A stretch of DNA of 34,743 nt. Origin: an uncultured Paracoccaceae bacterium (lineage in GTDB: Bacteria > Pseudomonadota > Alphaproteobacteria > Rhodobacterales > Rhodobacteraceae). The notes beneath the pieces are model-generated. The model worked only from the letters and a program-made list of their open reading frames with translations, had not been told where the DNA came from and did no database searches. The stretch spans positions 1-34,743 of the forward strand of contig CALFSV010000271.1 of the NCBI GenBank assembly GCA_937916485.1, given 5' to 3'. Positions 25,322-34,733 of this stretch are shown one piece after another; the first letter of the stretch is position 1, and each line of letters starts with the position of its first letter. The position numbers and the translations under genes are program-made.

Positions 25322-26692
25322 TTACATCAACTTTCGGCGCCGAGTCACGCGGATATCCAGATCTGTGATCTTCTTGCGCAAGGTATTGCGGTTTATCCCA
25401 AGTAAAACAGCACATTTAGCCTGATTTCCGCCGGTGGCATCGAGGGCAAGTTCGATCAAAGGCGTCTCAACCTCGCGCAGAATCCGTTGGTAAAGGCCTG
25501 GTGGCGGCAACACACCGCCATGCAGGTCAAAGTAGCGGCGCAGGTGTTTTGCCACCGACGTCGTCAGCTTTTCGCCTTCACCACCGCCGCGCAGCGGCTC
25601 CATCGCTGGCTGGTTGCCCAGAACGGCTTCGACCTCGGCCCGGCTGATTTCTTCTTCGGGGGCCGTCACGACAAGGCGGCGAACCGCGTTCTCCAGTTGG
25701 CGGACGTTGCCCGGCCAGCTATAGGTACGCACCAGATCTAGGGCCGTCGGGGCCAGGCGGCGGATGGCAAATCCATCCCGCTCTCCCCGTGCAAGGAAAT
25801 GTTCCGCCAGCAAGGGGATGTCATCTACCCGCTCGCGCAGCGAGGGCACGGCGATGTTCACGCCAGACAGTCGATAGAACAGATCCTCACGAAAGCCGCC
25901 GTTTTCCATCCGCCCCATCAGGTCAATCTGGCTGGTCGACATGATCCGGGGCGCGTTGTCGCCCAAAGCGTCAAGCATGCGCACGATGCGGGCCTGAGAG
26001 TCGTCGTCAAGATCACCGACTTCATCGAACAGGATCGACCCGCCCCGAGCGCGGCTAAGAACCATGGAGGGGCCATCGGCGCCTTTCAGGTCCGAGGCAT
26101 CGACAGTGACAAACGGCAGGCTGCGCCGGTCGGAAAAGTCATGGATGGCGCGGGCGATCAGGGATTTGCCGGTCCCGCTTTCGCCGGTGATCAGTACCGG
26201 AAGGGTGGTGTTCATCACCCGCGCGACAAGACGGTAAAGCGCCTGCATCGCCGGGGTCCGCCCCACCAGTGGCAGATCGCCGGTCGAATCGTCCTCGACA
26301 GCTTCGCCTTTGCGTATCGGAGCCCGCCGTTTGACCTCAAGTGCGCGGGCAGCCCGCTTCATCAGGTCGGGTAGGTCGAACGGCTTGGGCAGGTAGTCAT
26401 AGGCCTCGGCCTCGGCTGCCTGAATGGCGGTCATGATGGTGTTTTGCGCCGAAATCACGATAACAGGCAGGCCCGGCCGCGCCTTGGAGATAAGGGGCAA
26501 TTGGTCCAGCCCGTTTCCATCGGGCATGATCACGTCCGAAATGACAAGATCGCCTTTGCCCTCATCGACCCAGCGCATCAGGGTAACGAGTGAGGAGGTG
26601 GCATGAACCTTGCACCCGGCACGCGTCAGTGCCTGCGTCAGGACGGTGCGGATGGTGCGGTCATCGTCAGCGACAAGTACAGTTCCGTCCAT
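25322..26692 (-). CDS. ntrC: Nitrogen regulation response regulator NtrC (GAFTGA-less type)
   Basis: This 456-residue regulator has a receiver domain (acidic DDD at 9-11, D53 in [10 protein letters not shown]103) and an AAA+ domain with Walker A GESGTGKS (170-177) and Walker B ILFDEVGD (220-227). A Fis-type HTH lies near the C-terminus ([20 protein letters not shown]). The region that should hold GAFTGA reads [15 protein letters not shown], shorter and without the motif. Rhodobacter capsulatus NtrC also lacks it and activates sigma70 RNA polymerase instead of sigma54, so the same is expected here. The ATG overlaps the ntrB stop by one base. It is phosphorylated by NtrB. Confidence 0.95.
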   Translation of the reverse strand: MDGTVLVADDDRTIRTVLTQALTRAGCKVHATSSLVTLMRWVDEGKGDLVISDVIMPDGNGLDQLPLISKARPGLPVIVISAQNTIMTAIQAAEAEAYDYLPKPFDLPDLMKRAARALEVKRRAPIRKGEAVEDDSTGDLPLVGRTPAMQALYRLVARVMNTTLPVLITGESGTGKSLIARAIHDFSDRRSLPFVTVDASDLKGADGPSMVLSRARGGSILFDEVGDLDDDSQARIVRMLDALGDNAPRIMSTSQIDLMGRMENGGFREDLFYRLSGVNIAVPSLRERVDDIPLLAEHFLARGERDGFAIRRLAPTALDLVRTYSWPGNVRQLENAVRRLVVTAPEEEISRAEVEAVLGNQPAMEPLRGGGEGEKLTTSVAKHLRRYFDLHGGVLPPPGLYQRILREVETPLIELALDATGGNQAKCAVLLGINRNTLRKKITDLDIRVTRRRKLM

Positions 26693-27789
26693 TATGTGTC
26701 TCCGGCAGTTGGGGTATCATCGTTTTCTGGCAATTCAGGCGGGGCGACGGGCAGCGAGATGCGGAACACAGTCCGCCCCGGCACGCTGTCGACCGATATC
26801 CAGCCGCCGGCCTGTCCGATCAGCTTGGACACGAGGGCAAGGCCAAGGCCTGTCCCGTTTTCGCGACCCGACACAAAGGGTTCAAAAATGTCCGCCGCGA
26901 TCTCGGGCGGCAGGCCCGGACCATCATCGATCACCTCGATCTGAAGCGGTAGCCGGGCGTGCGATCCATCCGGGCGGCGCACCCGCAACGAGGCCTCGTA
27001 AAAGGTGTGCAACCGGATCACGCCGCCAGATGACCCTGCTTCGGAGGCATTCTTGAGAAGGTTCAACAACACCTGCAGTAACTGATCTGAATCGGCCAGG
27101 GTCCGGGGCAGCGAGGGATCATAATCCTCGATGAACATCATATGCGCCCCGAATCCGACCGCAGCCGACTGGCGGGCCCGGTCCAGAACGTCGTGAATGT
27201 TCACCGGTTTGAGCGCGGGCGGGCTGAGGTTACCGAACAGTTCGACCTGTTCCAGCAGCTTCACGATCCGGCGGCTTTCCTCGACGATCAGGTCGGTCAG
27301 TTCGCGGTCACCGTTGCTAAGGCCCATCGACAAAAGCTGTGCCGCCCCGGTGATCCCAGCCAGCGGGTTCTTGATTTCATGCGCCAGCATTTCCGCCATG
27401 CCGATCACCGACTTGGCTGCCTTCGCCGAAGAGGCGTTTTGCGTGATCCGGCTGGCGATTTCGCGCGGCGAGATCATCATGATCATCAACCCGTCGGAGC
27501 CTTGCAAATGCGAGAACTGGATGTTGGACAGCATCGGGGGCCGCTGGCTGCTGCCGACCTCCACGTCGTTGACGAAAAGTGGCGATCCCTGCTCCCGTGC
27601 CCGTGCAAAGGCCAGGCGCAGGCCGTCGTCGATGCTCAGGCTGTCCCACAGAACCTTGGCCTCAAGGGAACGGGCCGACAGGTTCAGAAAGGATTCCGCC
27701 GCCGGGTTCGTCTCAAGGATCGTGTCGTCAGGCCCCAGCAAAAGCGCCGGAACTGGAAGGGAGGCCCAAAGATCGGTATCAATAATCAT
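26692..27789 (-). CDS. ntrB: Nitrogen regulation histidine kinase NtrB
   Basis: This is a cytosolic sensor kinase of 365 residues without transmembrane segments. It has an N-terminal PAS domain (about 8-110), the H-box [20 protein letters not shown] with H137, and an HATPase with [21 protein letters not shown] and [12 protein letters not shown]. It phosphorylates or dephosphorylates NtrC according to PII signalling. No kinase motif is missing. The start overlaps the stop of dusB as ATGA (27786-27789), the classic nifR3-ntrB-ntrC arrangement of Rhodobacter and relatives. Confidence 0.95.
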   Translation of the reverse strand: MIIDTDLWASLPVPALLLGPDDTILETNPAAESFLNLSARSLEAKVLWDSLSIDDGLRLAFARAREQGSPLFVNDVEVGSSQRPPMLSNIQFSHLQGSDGLMIMMISPREIASRITQNASSAKAAKSVIGMAEMLAHEIKNPLAGITGAAQLLSMGLSNGDRELTDLIVEESRRIVKLLEQVELFGNLSPPALKPVNIHDVLDRARQSAAVGFGAHMMFIEDYDPSLPRTLADSDQLLQVLLNLLKNASEAGSSGGVIRLHTFYEASLRVRRPDGSHARLPLQIEVIDDGPGLPPEIAADIFEPFVSGRENGTGLGLALVSKLIGQAGGWISVDSVPGRTVFRISLPVAPPELPENDDTPTAGDT

Positions 27790-28781
27790 GCCGCCGCCCT
27801 GTCCGTATCAGTCAGGGCATCCGGCAATAGCGCCAGCACCTGTTCCGGTGTTGTGGCCGTCAGAACCGGTCGCCGCTGCGCGTCGCAGGTTCCGGCCGTG
27901 TCCATGTACCAACCCAGATGCTTGCGCGCGACGCGCAGTCCCAGATCGGCACCATAGAACGACAGCATGGCCTGATAATGCTCGGCCACCATATCGGCAA
28001 AGGCCTTGTCCTTGGGCACCTGCGGGGCCGGTGTGCCCCAAAGCGCGGCGGCCGTCAGGGCAAGCTGCCAGGGCCGCCCCTGCGCCCCCCGCCCTATCAT
28101 CACGCCGTCCGCGCCAGACTGGTCCAGCGCGGTGCGCGCGGTCTGGGCGTCAACGATATCCCCGTTGGCAATAACGGGGATCGACACCGCTGCCTTGATC
28201 GCCCGGATCGCGGCCCAGTCGGCCTTGCCCTTGTAAAACTGTTGCCGGGTGCGGCCGTGGATGGTGACCATCTGGATGCCCGCCGCCTCGGCCCGGCGGG
28301 CGACGTCGGCGGCATTGAGGCAATCGTGATCCCAACCCAATCGGGTCTTGAGGGTAACCGGCACCTTGACCGCCCCGACCACAGCCTCGATCAGCCGCAG
28401 CGCATGATCGGGGGTACGCAGAAGCGCCGAGCCAGAATAGCCGTTGGTCACCTTCTTGGCCGGACAGCCCATGTTTATGTCGATGATCCGGGCGCCATTC
28501 GCCTCGACCATGCGGGCGGCCTCTGCCATCCAATGGGCCTCCCGGCCGGCCAGTTGGACGGCTGTGTCGCTTTGATCCAGTCCCAGTTCGGCCCGCTCCC
28601 GGACGCCGGGTTTGCCCTGCATCATCTCTTGGCTCGCGACCATTTCAGACACGACCCATCCGGCCCCAAAGCGGCGCACAAGTTGGCGAAACGGCAGATC
28701 CGTGATACCAGCCAAAGGCGCAAGCGCGATTGGCGGCGCAATCGAATGCCCCGCTAGCGTGAGTGTGACTGTCTCTCCCAA
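27786..28781 (-). CDS. dusB: tRNA-dihydrouridine synthase DusB (NifR3)
   Basis: This flavin enzyme of 331 residues reduces uridines in tRNA. Motifs are [20 protein letters not shown] (FMN site), [11 protein letters not shown] with the catalytic cysteine, [27 protein letters not shown] and [11 protein letters not shown]. The only start compatible with the family N-terminus is a TTG at 28781: no ATG or GTG occurs in frame between the upstream stop and the conserved region. A weak start could keep the expression of the nifR3-ntrBC operon low. It was named nifR3 in Rhodobacter because it heads the ntrBC operon. The 199-base divergent region upstream should hold its promoter. Confidence 0.93.
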   Translation of the reverse strand: MGETVTLTLAGHSIAPPIALAPLAGITDLPFRQLVRRFGAGWVVSEMVASQEMMQGKPGVRERAELGLDQSDTAVQLAGREAHWMAEAARMVEANGARIIDINMGCPAKKVTNGYSGSALLRTPDHALRLIEAVVGAVKVPVTLKTRLGWDHDCLNAADVARRAEAAGIQMVTIHGRTRQQFYKGKADWAAIRAIKAAVSIPVIANGDIVDAQTARTALDQSGADGVMIGRGAQGRPWQLALTAAALWGTPAPQVPKDKAFADMVAEHYQAMLSFYGADLGLRVARKHLGWYMDTAGTCDAQRRPVLTATTPEQVLALLPDALTDTDRAAA

Positions 28782-28980
28782 TGTCAGTACCGTTTGCCCA
28801 TAAGTTGTGCGCTTGCAGCCAATCTAACCCGAACGGATAACAACGACAACGAATGCAAGCCACAATTAGCAACAACCAAATGCATATGCCTTATTTTTAG
28901 GCGACACCTATGGGCAACTGAGGATTTGCACGCCCGCCCGTCAGCCTCTAGGTATCTGGCAAGAACAGGATGAGGCGGTC

Positions 28981-30129
28981 ATGCAGATTGCAGCGGTGGT
29001 GGTTGCGGCCGGTCGGGGCGTGCGGGCGGGGGGTGATGTCCCCAAGCAATGGCGCCTTTTGGGGGACAGGGTCGTTCTGGCCCATACCCTGGACGCCCTC
29101 AGGGCGGTGGATCGGATCGGTCCCTTGTGCCTTGTGATTCACGCTGACGATCAGGCCCGACTGTCTGACCTTGATCTGACCGGTGTTACGGTGGTGACGG
29201 GCGGGGCGACGCGCGACGCCTCGGTCCGGGCCGGACTTGAGGTGTTGGAGGGCGACGCCCCCGACCTGGTCCTGATCCACGATGCCGCCAGACCGGTGCT
29301 GCGTCCCGCACTGGTGGAGCGTGTCATTGCCGGGCTAGGGCAGCACGATGGTGCAGCCCCAGCGGTGCCTGTCACCGATGCGCTATGGCTTGGTACCGAG
29401 GGGCTTGTGACCGGAACGCAGGACCGCACCGGCCTGTGGCGGGCGCAAACCCCACAGGGGTTTCGCTTTGCCCCGATCCTTGCCGCCCACCGCAGCCATT
29501 CGGGCAGCGCCGCCGATGACGTCGAGGTTGCCCGCGCGGCGGGCATGGACGTTGCCATCGTGCTGGGCGATGAAGAGAACATAAAGATCACCGGCCCCGA
29601 CGATTTTGCCCGCGCCGCGCGGGCCCTTGGGCAAGACGCAGGACAACAGATGGATATCCGGACTGGCAATGGGTTTGACGTACACCGCTTTGGGCCGGGC
29701 GATCATGTCTGGCTTTGCGGGGTAAAGGTGCCCTTCGGACGCGCCCTTCAGGGCCATTCGGACGCCGATGTCGGCATGCATGCCGTCACGGACGCGATCT
29801 ACGGCGCTTTGGCACGGGGGGACATAGGGCAGCATTTCCCCCCCTCTGACCCCCAGTGGAAAGGGGCGGAAAGCCATATCTTCCTTGCCCATGCCTGCGC
29901 CCTGTCCCGCGAGATGGGGTTCACCATCACCCATGCCGATTGCACCCTGATCTGCGAAGAGCCCAAGATTGGCCCCCTTGCCCAGGCCATGCGGGCCGAA
30001 ATGGCGCGGATCATGCAGATCGACATCGATAGGATGAGCGTGAAGGCCACGACCTCGGAACGTCTTGGCTTTACCGGGCGGGGCGAAGGGATCGCGGCCC
30101 TCGCCACAGCAACACTGGTGAAATCATGA
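28981..30129 (+). CDS. ispDF: Bifunctional IspDF (MEP cytidylyltransferase / MECDP synthase)
   Basis: This 382-residue fusion performs two MEP-pathway steps of isoprenoid synthesis. Residues 1-222 are IspD, with [16 protein letters not shown] (nucleotide site, K22), [21 protein letters not shown] and TPQGFRF. Residues 224-382 are IspF, with metal ligands D233 and H235 in GFDVHRF and H267 in [10 protein letters not shown], and the C-terminal [19 protein letters not shown]. The fusion is typical of alphaproteobacteria, with IspE encoded elsewhere. The single continuous frame confirms a true fusion. The stop overlaps the pgpA start as ATGA. Confidence 0.97.
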   Translation: MQIAAVVVAAGRGVRAGGDVPKQWRLLGDRVVLAHTLDALRAVDRIGPLCLVIHADDQARLSDLDLTGVTVVTGGATRDASVRAGLEVLEGDAPDLVLIHDAARPVLRPALVERVIAGLGQHDGAAPAVPVTDALWLGTEGLVTGTQDRTGLWRAQTPQGFRFAPILAAHRSHSGSAADDVEVARAAGMDVAIVLGDEENIKITGPDDFARAARALGQDAGQQMDIRTGNGFDVHRFGPGDHVWLCGVKVPFGRALQGHSDADVGMHAVTDAIYGALARGDIGQHFPPSDPQWKGAESHIFLAHACALSREMGFTITHADCTLICEEPKIGPLAQAMRAEMARIMQIDIDRMSVKATTSERLGFTGRGEGIAALATATLVKS

Positions 30130-30620
30130 TGCACCTTATCGCGACATTCGGCGGGATCGGGACCCTGCGCCCTGCCCCTGGCACCTGGGGGTCGCTGGCC
30201 GCCCTGCCCTGCGCCTGGGTGCTCATGGTGCTGGGCGGACCCTGGCTGTTGGTTGCCGCGACACTGGTGATTCTGCCCCTTGGCTATTTCGCCGCGCTCG
30301 AAGAAATCCTGGCGACCCGCGACACCGACCCCTCCTGGGTGGTGATCGACGAGGTGGCAGGCCAATGGATTGCCCTTTGGCCGGTCGCCTTTGGCGCGGC
30401 GATGATGAATGCCGCGCCAAGCGCCCTTTGGCCCGGTTGGGTCGCGGGTTTTGCCCTGTTTCGCCTGTTTGACATCGCAAAGCCCGGCTGGGTCGGTCGG
30501 GCCGACCGGCGCGGCGATGCGCTGGGGCTGATGCTGGACGATGTGATTGCCGGGGTCTTTGCCGCCCTTGGCGTGATCGTTCTGGCCGGCCTCGCTCATG
30601 GGGCGATGCGGTTGCTATGA
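30126..30620 (+). CDS. pgpA: Phosphatidylglycerophosphatase A
   Basis: This inner-membrane phosphatase of 164 residues converts phosphatidylglycerol phosphate to phosphatidylglycerol. It shows the PgpA features [20 protein letters not shown] at the start, [17 protein letters not shown] (acidic active-site motif) in the middle and [16 protein letters not shown] followed by LDDVIAG near the end. It has about three to four hydrophobic segments. Start and stop both overlap the neighbouring genes by four bases, placing it between ispDF and cinA in one operon. The next codon is also ATG, so the exact start could be one codon later. Confidence 0.94.
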   Translation: MMHLIATFGGIGTLRPAPGTWGSLAALPCAWVLMVLGGPWLLVAATLVILPLGYFAALEEILATRDTDPSWVVIDEVAGQWIALWPVAFGAAMMNAAPSALWPGWVAGFALFRLFDIAKPGWVGRADRRGDALGLMLDDVIAGVFAALGVIVLAGLAHGAMRLL

Positions 30621-31090
30621 CGAGGGCCGAGACCCTCTTGGCGGCGGCCCGCGCCAAGGGCCTCTGGATCGCCACGGCCGAAAGCTGCACTGGCGGGCTT
30701 GTGGCTGCGGCCATAACCGATGTGCCGGGATCGTCGTCCATCTTTGACCGGGGCTTTGTCACCTATACCAATGCCGCAAAGGTCGAGATGCTGGGCGTGG
30801 CTGTCACCACGCTAGATCGTCATGGCGCGGTCAGCGAAGAGGTCGCCGCCGAAATGGCCGAAGGTGCCCGCACAAGGTCAGGCGCCCAGATCGCCGTGTC
30901 GATCACCGGCATCGCAGGCCCCGGCGGGTCAGAGCATAAGCCGGAAGGCCGGGTCTGCTTTGGTCTGGCCACGGAACAGGGCGTCAAAACCGAACTGCTG
31001 GACTTTGGCCCGCTTGGCCGGGCGCAGGTGCGTATCGCGGCGCGGGACCATGCCCTTGATCTGCTGATCAGGGCGGTTGAGGCCGCCTGA
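30617..31090 (+). CDS. CinA C-terminal-domain protein (PncC-type nicotinamide-nucleotide amidase)
   Basis: This 157-residue protein consists only of the CinA C-terminal domain. Motifs are [20 protein letters not shown] (20-39), [30 protein letters not shown] and [20 protein letters not shown]. Stand-alone versions such as PncC deamidate nicotinamide mononucleotide in the pyridine nucleotide cycle. The MoCF-like N-terminal domain of full CinA is absent and, judging from the coupled start, never belonged to this gene. The ATG overlaps the pgpA stop. The gene converges with the MmgE/PrpD gene, leaving 14 bases between them. Confidence 0.93.
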   Translation: MTRAETLLAAARAKGLWIATAESCTGGLVAAAITDVPGSSSIFDRGFVTYTNAAKVEMLGVAVTTLDRHGAVSEEVAAEMAEGARTRSGAQIAVSITGIAGPGGSEHKPEGRVCFGLATEQGVKTELLDFGPLGRAQVRIAARDHALDLLIRAVEAA

Positions 31091-31104
31091 TTGCCCACTA
31101 TGGT

Positions 31105-32388
31105 CTAGGCCGATCCGATCAACCCGACAAAATCGGCCAGCTTGCCCGCGTTTATCGCGCCCTCCAGTGCATCCGCCAAGGTGGTCAGCGCCCGCGCCTT
31201 GCTCCTGATCTTGTCCGCCCGCACCTCTAGCGGCAGAGGGGCGTCGAGGTCGTGAAACAGCACTTCGGTCTGACCGCCCTGCAAGGTCAGGATGACCCTT
31301 GCCTGCATCTCAGTCAGGTCGCTGTCGGCAGTCACATGAACCCGGTCGCGCAGGGCAACAAGGTCAGGCCGCGCGGCGGTGGCATCGGCAAAACTGCTGA
31401 TCGCCCCAGTCGCCACACCGCTTAGCGCCATCGCGGCGGTCAATCGGTAGCTGAACTTTGCCTCTAGCCCCGTTGCGGGTTCGGCGATGTTGCAGACGGT
31501 CAGCCAGCGGGGATGGGTCTGAATGTCGATGCGCGCGACCACGCCCGGTGCGGTAGATGCACCGGCCAGCGCCTCAAGCATGGCATGAAGGCCGTGGCAG
31601 CAGGCGTGAAACTTTTGACTGACAGTCGGGAAAAGCCAAGTGTCACCCATACCGGAAAACCCCGAAAGGTCCGCCGCGCCGTGGTGGGTGGGGCCAAAAC
31701 CCTGATCGCCCGAAAGACCCAGCGTCGAAGAGGTCATCCCAGCCCGGGCCAGACGCGCCGCCTCGACCCCGGTTTCGGCGGCAAGGCCAGCGTTGTAGGG
31801 TTTGCCCATGGTCCCGAACTGCGACTTCAACCCCGAGGCGCGGGTTGCGGCAAGGCCAAGGGCCTGCACCGTCTGGTCCTGATCCAGCCCCATCAACCGC
31901 GCAGCGGCCAGTGTCGCACCAAAGGCACCGGCGGTGGCGGTCTGGTGAAACCCGGTCTGGTAATGACCCCGGCCCAGCCAGACGCCAACCCGGACGGAGG
32001 ACTCTACCCCGACTAGGGCAGCGGCAAGGAATGCCGCCATATCCGCCCCTTCCGCCTCGGCCACGGCAAGGGCAGCTGGCAGGATGCCAACGGAAGGGTG
32101 CCCGATGTGGGCAAAATGCGTATCGTCGAAATCGAGCGCGTGCGAGGTCGTGCCATTGACAAGGGCCGCCCGGGGGGCTGGAACCCGCCCGCCACCAAAG
32201 AGGGTTGCCTGAGCGCGGCCCGCGTCCTCGATCGCCATCGCATGGCAAAGGCGGGCCACATCCTCGGACCGGCCCGCAAGGCCACAGGCCGCCCAATCCA
32301 GAACCGATAGGCGCATGACCGCCAAAGCGGTAGGATCGGTCACGGGGCCATGGGCGAACCGTGCCAGAAGAACCTCAGGTGGTGACAT
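31105..32388 (-). CDS. MmgE/PrpD family protein (2-methylcitrate dehydratase-like)
   Basis: This 427-residue protein shows the MmgE/PrpD motifs HALDFDDTHFAHIGHPSVGILPA near the N-terminus, TGFHQTATAGAFGATLAAARLMGL, MGKPYNAGLAAETGVEAARLA and the KFHACCHGLHAMLEAL segment. Characterised relatives dehydrate 2-methylcitrate (PrpD) or decarboxylate cis-aconitate. None of the other propionate genes (prpB, prpC) is nearby, so the substrate is open. It lies 18 bases downstream of the RatA-like gene on the same strand. The ATG at 32388 gives a normal length. Confidence 0.87.
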   Translation of the reverse strand: MSPPEVLLARFAHGPVTDPTALAVMRLSVLDWAACGLAGRSEDVARLCHAMAIEDAGRAQATLFGGGRVPAPRAALVNGTTSHALDFDDTHFAHIGHPSVGILPAALAVAEAEGADMAAFLAAALVGVESSVRVGVWLGRGHYQTGFHQTATAGAFGATLAAARLMGLDQDQTVQALGLAATRASGLKSQFGTMGKPYNAGLAAETGVEAARLARAGMTSSTLGLSGDQGFGPTHHGAADLSGFSGMGDTWLFPTVSQKFHACCHGLHAMLEALAGASTAPGVVARIDIQTHPRWLTVCNIAEPATGLEAKFSYRLTAAMALSGVATGAISSFADATAARPDLVALRDRVHVTADSDLTEMQARVILTLQGGQTEVLFHDLDAPLPLEVRADKIRSKARALTTLADALEGAINAGKLADFVGLIGSA

Positions 32389-32406
32389 GGATGGGTCCTG
32401 CCTCTT

Positions 32407-32856
32407 CTAGCCTGCGCCATGCAGAGCCTGAGCGCGACGCTCAAACGCCCTGACAACCCGCTGCATCGCCTCGTTAAAGAACATGCCCGCCGCCCCTTGC
32501 AGCAGGCGGTTGCGAAATTCGAAGTCGACGAAAAAGCTGACTTCGCAGCCCCCCTCCACATCTGTGAACTGCCAGCGGCTTTGCAGATAACGAAAAGGGC
32601 CGTCGATGTATTCCGTGTCAATCTGGCGCTTGGCGGGCCAAAGGGTGACTTTGCTCCCGAACTTTTCGCGGAACACTTTGAACGAAATCACGAGATCGGC
32701 CAGCATGACCAGATGATCCCCCTTGTCCTCGGTCGAGCGGATCCGCGCCGCGGCGGTCCAGGGAAGGAACTGGGGGTAAGAGGCCACATCGGCCACCAGC
32801 GCATACATCTGGTCGGCGGTATAGGGCAGGACGCGGGTCTCGGAATGGGTGGGCAT
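32407..32856 (-). CDS. RatA/COQ10-type START-domain protein
   Basis: This 149-residue single-domain protein of the polyketide cyclase/START fold shows the family N-terminus with PYTADQMYALVADVASYPQFLPWT and the strand FKVFREKFGSKVTL. The later parts are IDGPFRYLQSRWQF and VDFEFRNRLLQ, with a C-terminal helix. Bacterial members are named RatA toxins in E. coli, while mitochondrial COQ10 binds ubiquinone. With no partner antitoxin nearby, a quinone-binding role seems more likely than a toxin. I chose the ATG at 32856. The frame extends 26 codons further, but that stretch lacks family similarity. Confidence 0.87.
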   Translation of the reverse strand: MPTHSETRVLPYTADQMYALVADVASYPQFLPWTAAARIRSTEDKGDHLVMLADLVISFKVFREKFGSKVTLWPAKRQIDTEYIDGPFRYLQSRWQFTDVEGGCEVSFFVDFEFRNRLLQGAAGMFFNEAMQRVVRAFERRAQALHGAG

Positions 32857-33041
32857 CGGTATTGGTCCGTCAAAACTGGTCCCCCTCCATGTCAGACCTT
32901 TTCCGCCTTTATCAAGGGCGTCGTGGTGCCGCACGGGGCAGGTCCGTCCTTGCAGCCGTGGTTTTTCGACCTGTCTGACGGGGCGCTCTGGACCCCGCAG
33001 CGCAGAGACGGCATGGTGCGCGCAAGGGGAGACTGCATCAC

Positions 33042-33584
33042 ATGACCCAGCGTGCCTATGTCATCGACCAGATGATTTCTGCCAAATCCATTGCTGCCCG
33101 CATCGAGGGGCTCGCCCGCGAAATTGCGGCGGAATTCGAAGGCACCGACAAGCTTGTCGTTGTCGGCCTTTTGCGCGGATCGTTCGTGTTTATCGCCGAT
33201 CTGGTGCGCGAACTGGACCTGCCAGTCGAGGTCGATTTCCTTGAGGTTTCGTCCTATGGCGATGCCATGGAATCAAGCCGGGAGGTCCGGGTCCTCAAGG
33301 ATCTGCGCGGCAAGATTGAGGGACGCGATGTTCTGGTGGTCGAGGATATCGTCGACACCGGCCATACACTGGCCCATGTGTCCAAATTCCTCAAGAATCG
33401 GTCCCCTGCCCGGCTCCGCACCATCGCGCTTCTGGACAAGCCGTCGCGGCGCGAGGTGGATTTTGCCGCCGACTGGATCGGCTTTTCCATTCCTGATGAA
33501 TTCGTCGTGGGCTACGGGATCGACTATGCACAGCGCAACCGCAACCTGCCGTTCATCGGCAAGGTGCGGTTTACCGAAGACTAG
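33042..33584 (+). CDS. hpt: Hypoxanthine phosphoribosyltransferase
   Basis: This purine salvage enzyme of 180 residues joins hypoxanthine (and usually guanine) to PRPP. The PRPP-binding motif is [14 protein letters not shown] (97-110). The flexible-loop region [17 protein letters not shown] and the early [16 protein letters not shown] are as in Hpt proteins. The C-terminal part has [20 protein letters not shown] followed by [20 protein letters not shown], which completes the family signature. AGGGGA precedes the ATG. A small overlapping frame ends at its start codon. A 60-codon membrane protein gene begins five bases after the stop. Confidence 0.95.
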   Translation: MTQRAYVIDQMISAKSIAARIEGLAREIAAEFEGTDKLVVVGLLRGSFVFIADLVRELDLPVEVDFLEVSSYGDAMESSREVRVLKDLRGKIEGRDVLVVEDIVDTGHTLAHVSKFLKNRSPARLRTIALLDKPSRREVDFAADWIGFSIPDEFVVGYGIDYAQRNRNLPFIGKVRFTED

Positions 33585-33588
33585 GGCA

Positions 33589-33771
33589 GTGAACTACCTG
33601 ACCTGGCTTTTGCGGGCCAAGCGCTGGGTGGCCCGGCCGCCCTCAACCCAAAGGGTGTTGATGGTGCTTGGCATCGTCGTCGTTTGCCTGGTCCTCTTTG
33701 CGATCGAGCGGACGGTGGGCTGGCCAGATAGCCTCACAGCGGACCGGATGCGTGTCCCGAGGGTCTATTGA
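33589..33771 (+). CDS. Small single-pass membrane protein downstream of hpt (GTG start)
   Basis: A 60-residue protein begins at a GTG at 33589, with AGGG overlapping the hpt stop as ribosome-binding site. It has a basic N-terminus (LLRAKRWVARPP), one transmembrane helix at about 25-41 (VLMVLGIVVVCLVLFAI) and a tail with ERTVGWPDSLTADRMR. The pattern of a basic start, one helix and ERxxGWPD matches a small protein I recall after hpt in other Rhodobacteraceae, but I cannot confirm this. Codon use is like that of neighbouring genes. Its last codons overlap the 3' end of the convergent lysR-type gene by seven bases. Confidence 0.72.
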   Translation: MNYLTWLLRAKRWVARPPSTQRVLMVLGIVVVCLVLFAIERTVGWPDSLTADRMRVPRVY

Positions 33772-34637
33772 TCTAACCCTTTCAGCCAGGGACCGACGCC
33801 GATTAGCACCTCGGCCAGCCGTGCCCGCAATTTTTCCAGTCGCGGCACAGGCGCCAGTTCGACATGGCTTGCCACCCAGATCGGAACGAACATGTGCGGC
33901 ATCGCATCAGCGAGCCGAATAAGCCGCGGGTCCCTGTCGCCAAGGCAACAGGGCAAAATCCCGATTCCCGCCCCTTCGGCCGCAAGTTCGCGCAGAACCG
34001 GAAAGCTGTCAGCAGCCCCACGGATGTTGGTGGCGTCGATTTCATCCGCCATCCATGCCGCCGCCCGCGACCGGGAAATTGCACCGCTTAGTCCCAGCCA
34101 GGTTTCCGGCTGCGGGGCGCCACCGCGGGCATAGGCCGCAAACCCCAGTTCCCCTGCAGGGACCCCGGTCAGATCATCCGGCAATTCAAACGCCGGTCGC
34201 ACGGTGATGTCCGCCCGCAAACGGGCAAGATCCAGGTGATGATTGGCCGAGGTCAACTCTACCTCGAACTGGGGTTTGAAACCTTCGGCGACCAAAGCCA
34301 ACAAGGGGGGCAGGACCACCTGGCAAAACGTGTCTGTTGAGGTGATGCAAATCCGTTCGACAGGCTGCAGGGCATTGCCCCGCACCAGTCGCTGGACCTG
34401 CTCCATGGCCAGCCCCGCCGTTCGGGCCGCCTCGATGACCCGCAGCTTGTCAGGACGCACAACGTAGCCGCGCATATCCCTGTCAAAGATCGAAGCCCCG
34501 TGCTGATCCTCAAAGGCTGCAATACGGCGCAAGACAGTGGCGTGATTGACGCCGAGTCTGCGGGATGCGGCGCTGACAGACCCTTCTTCCGCAACCGCCA
34601 GAACAAACCGAAGATCGTCCCAATTCGTCCTGTGCAT
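33765..34637 (-). CDS. LysR-type transcriptional regulator
   Basis: This 290-residue DNA-binding regulator has the N-terminal winged HTH (residues 1-60, with SVSAASRRLGVNHATVLRRI as the helix-turn-helix) followed by a linker helix and a periplasmic-binding-like effector domain (about 90-285). The region ICITSTDTFCQVVLPPLLAL starts that domain. No effector can be read. It is divergent from a gene that begins at the right edge, which is the usual position for its target. The stop overlaps the small membrane gene on the other strand. Confidence 0.92.
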   Translation of the reverse strand: MHRTNWDDLRFVLAVAEEGSVSAASRRLGVNHATVLRRIAAFEDQHGASIFDRDMRGYVVRPDKLRVIEAARTAGLAMEQVQRLVRGNALQPVERICITSTDTFCQVVLPPLLALVAEGFKPQFEVELTSANHHLDLARLRADITVRPAFELPDDLTGVPAGELGFAAYARGGAPQPETWLGLSGAISRSRAAAWMADEIDATNIRGAADSFPVLRELAAEGAGIGILPCCLGDRDPRLIRLADAMPHMFVPIWVASHVELAPVPRLEKLRARLAEVLIGVGPWLKGLDQ

Positions 34638-34733
34638 GAATGAATAGCCCTCTCGCAGAATTGGTGGGTGGAAATCGTCCCCAATCCCCCTACCATTACC
34701 CGAATATCCCCGTATAGAGTTGGAGAATATGGA

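Noticed and set aside
24046..25368. A 440-codon open frame antisense to ntrY.
   Set aside because: The composition is low-complexity and the frame opposes a complete kinase with all expected motifs.
28782..28980. Sigma54-type or strong sigma70-type promoter for dusB or ispDF.
   Set aside because: No convincing -24/-12 or -35/-10 pair could be aligned; only partial matches were seen.
32407..32856. A toxin-antitoxin system based on the RatA name.
   Set aside because: No antitoxin-like gene is adjacent, and the fold is shared with ubiquinone-binding COQ10 proteins.
34638..34733. A T-N11-A LysR operator in the divergent region at the right edge.
   Set aside because: Only a short near-palindrome (ATA-TCCCCG-TAT) was visible, with the wrong spacing.
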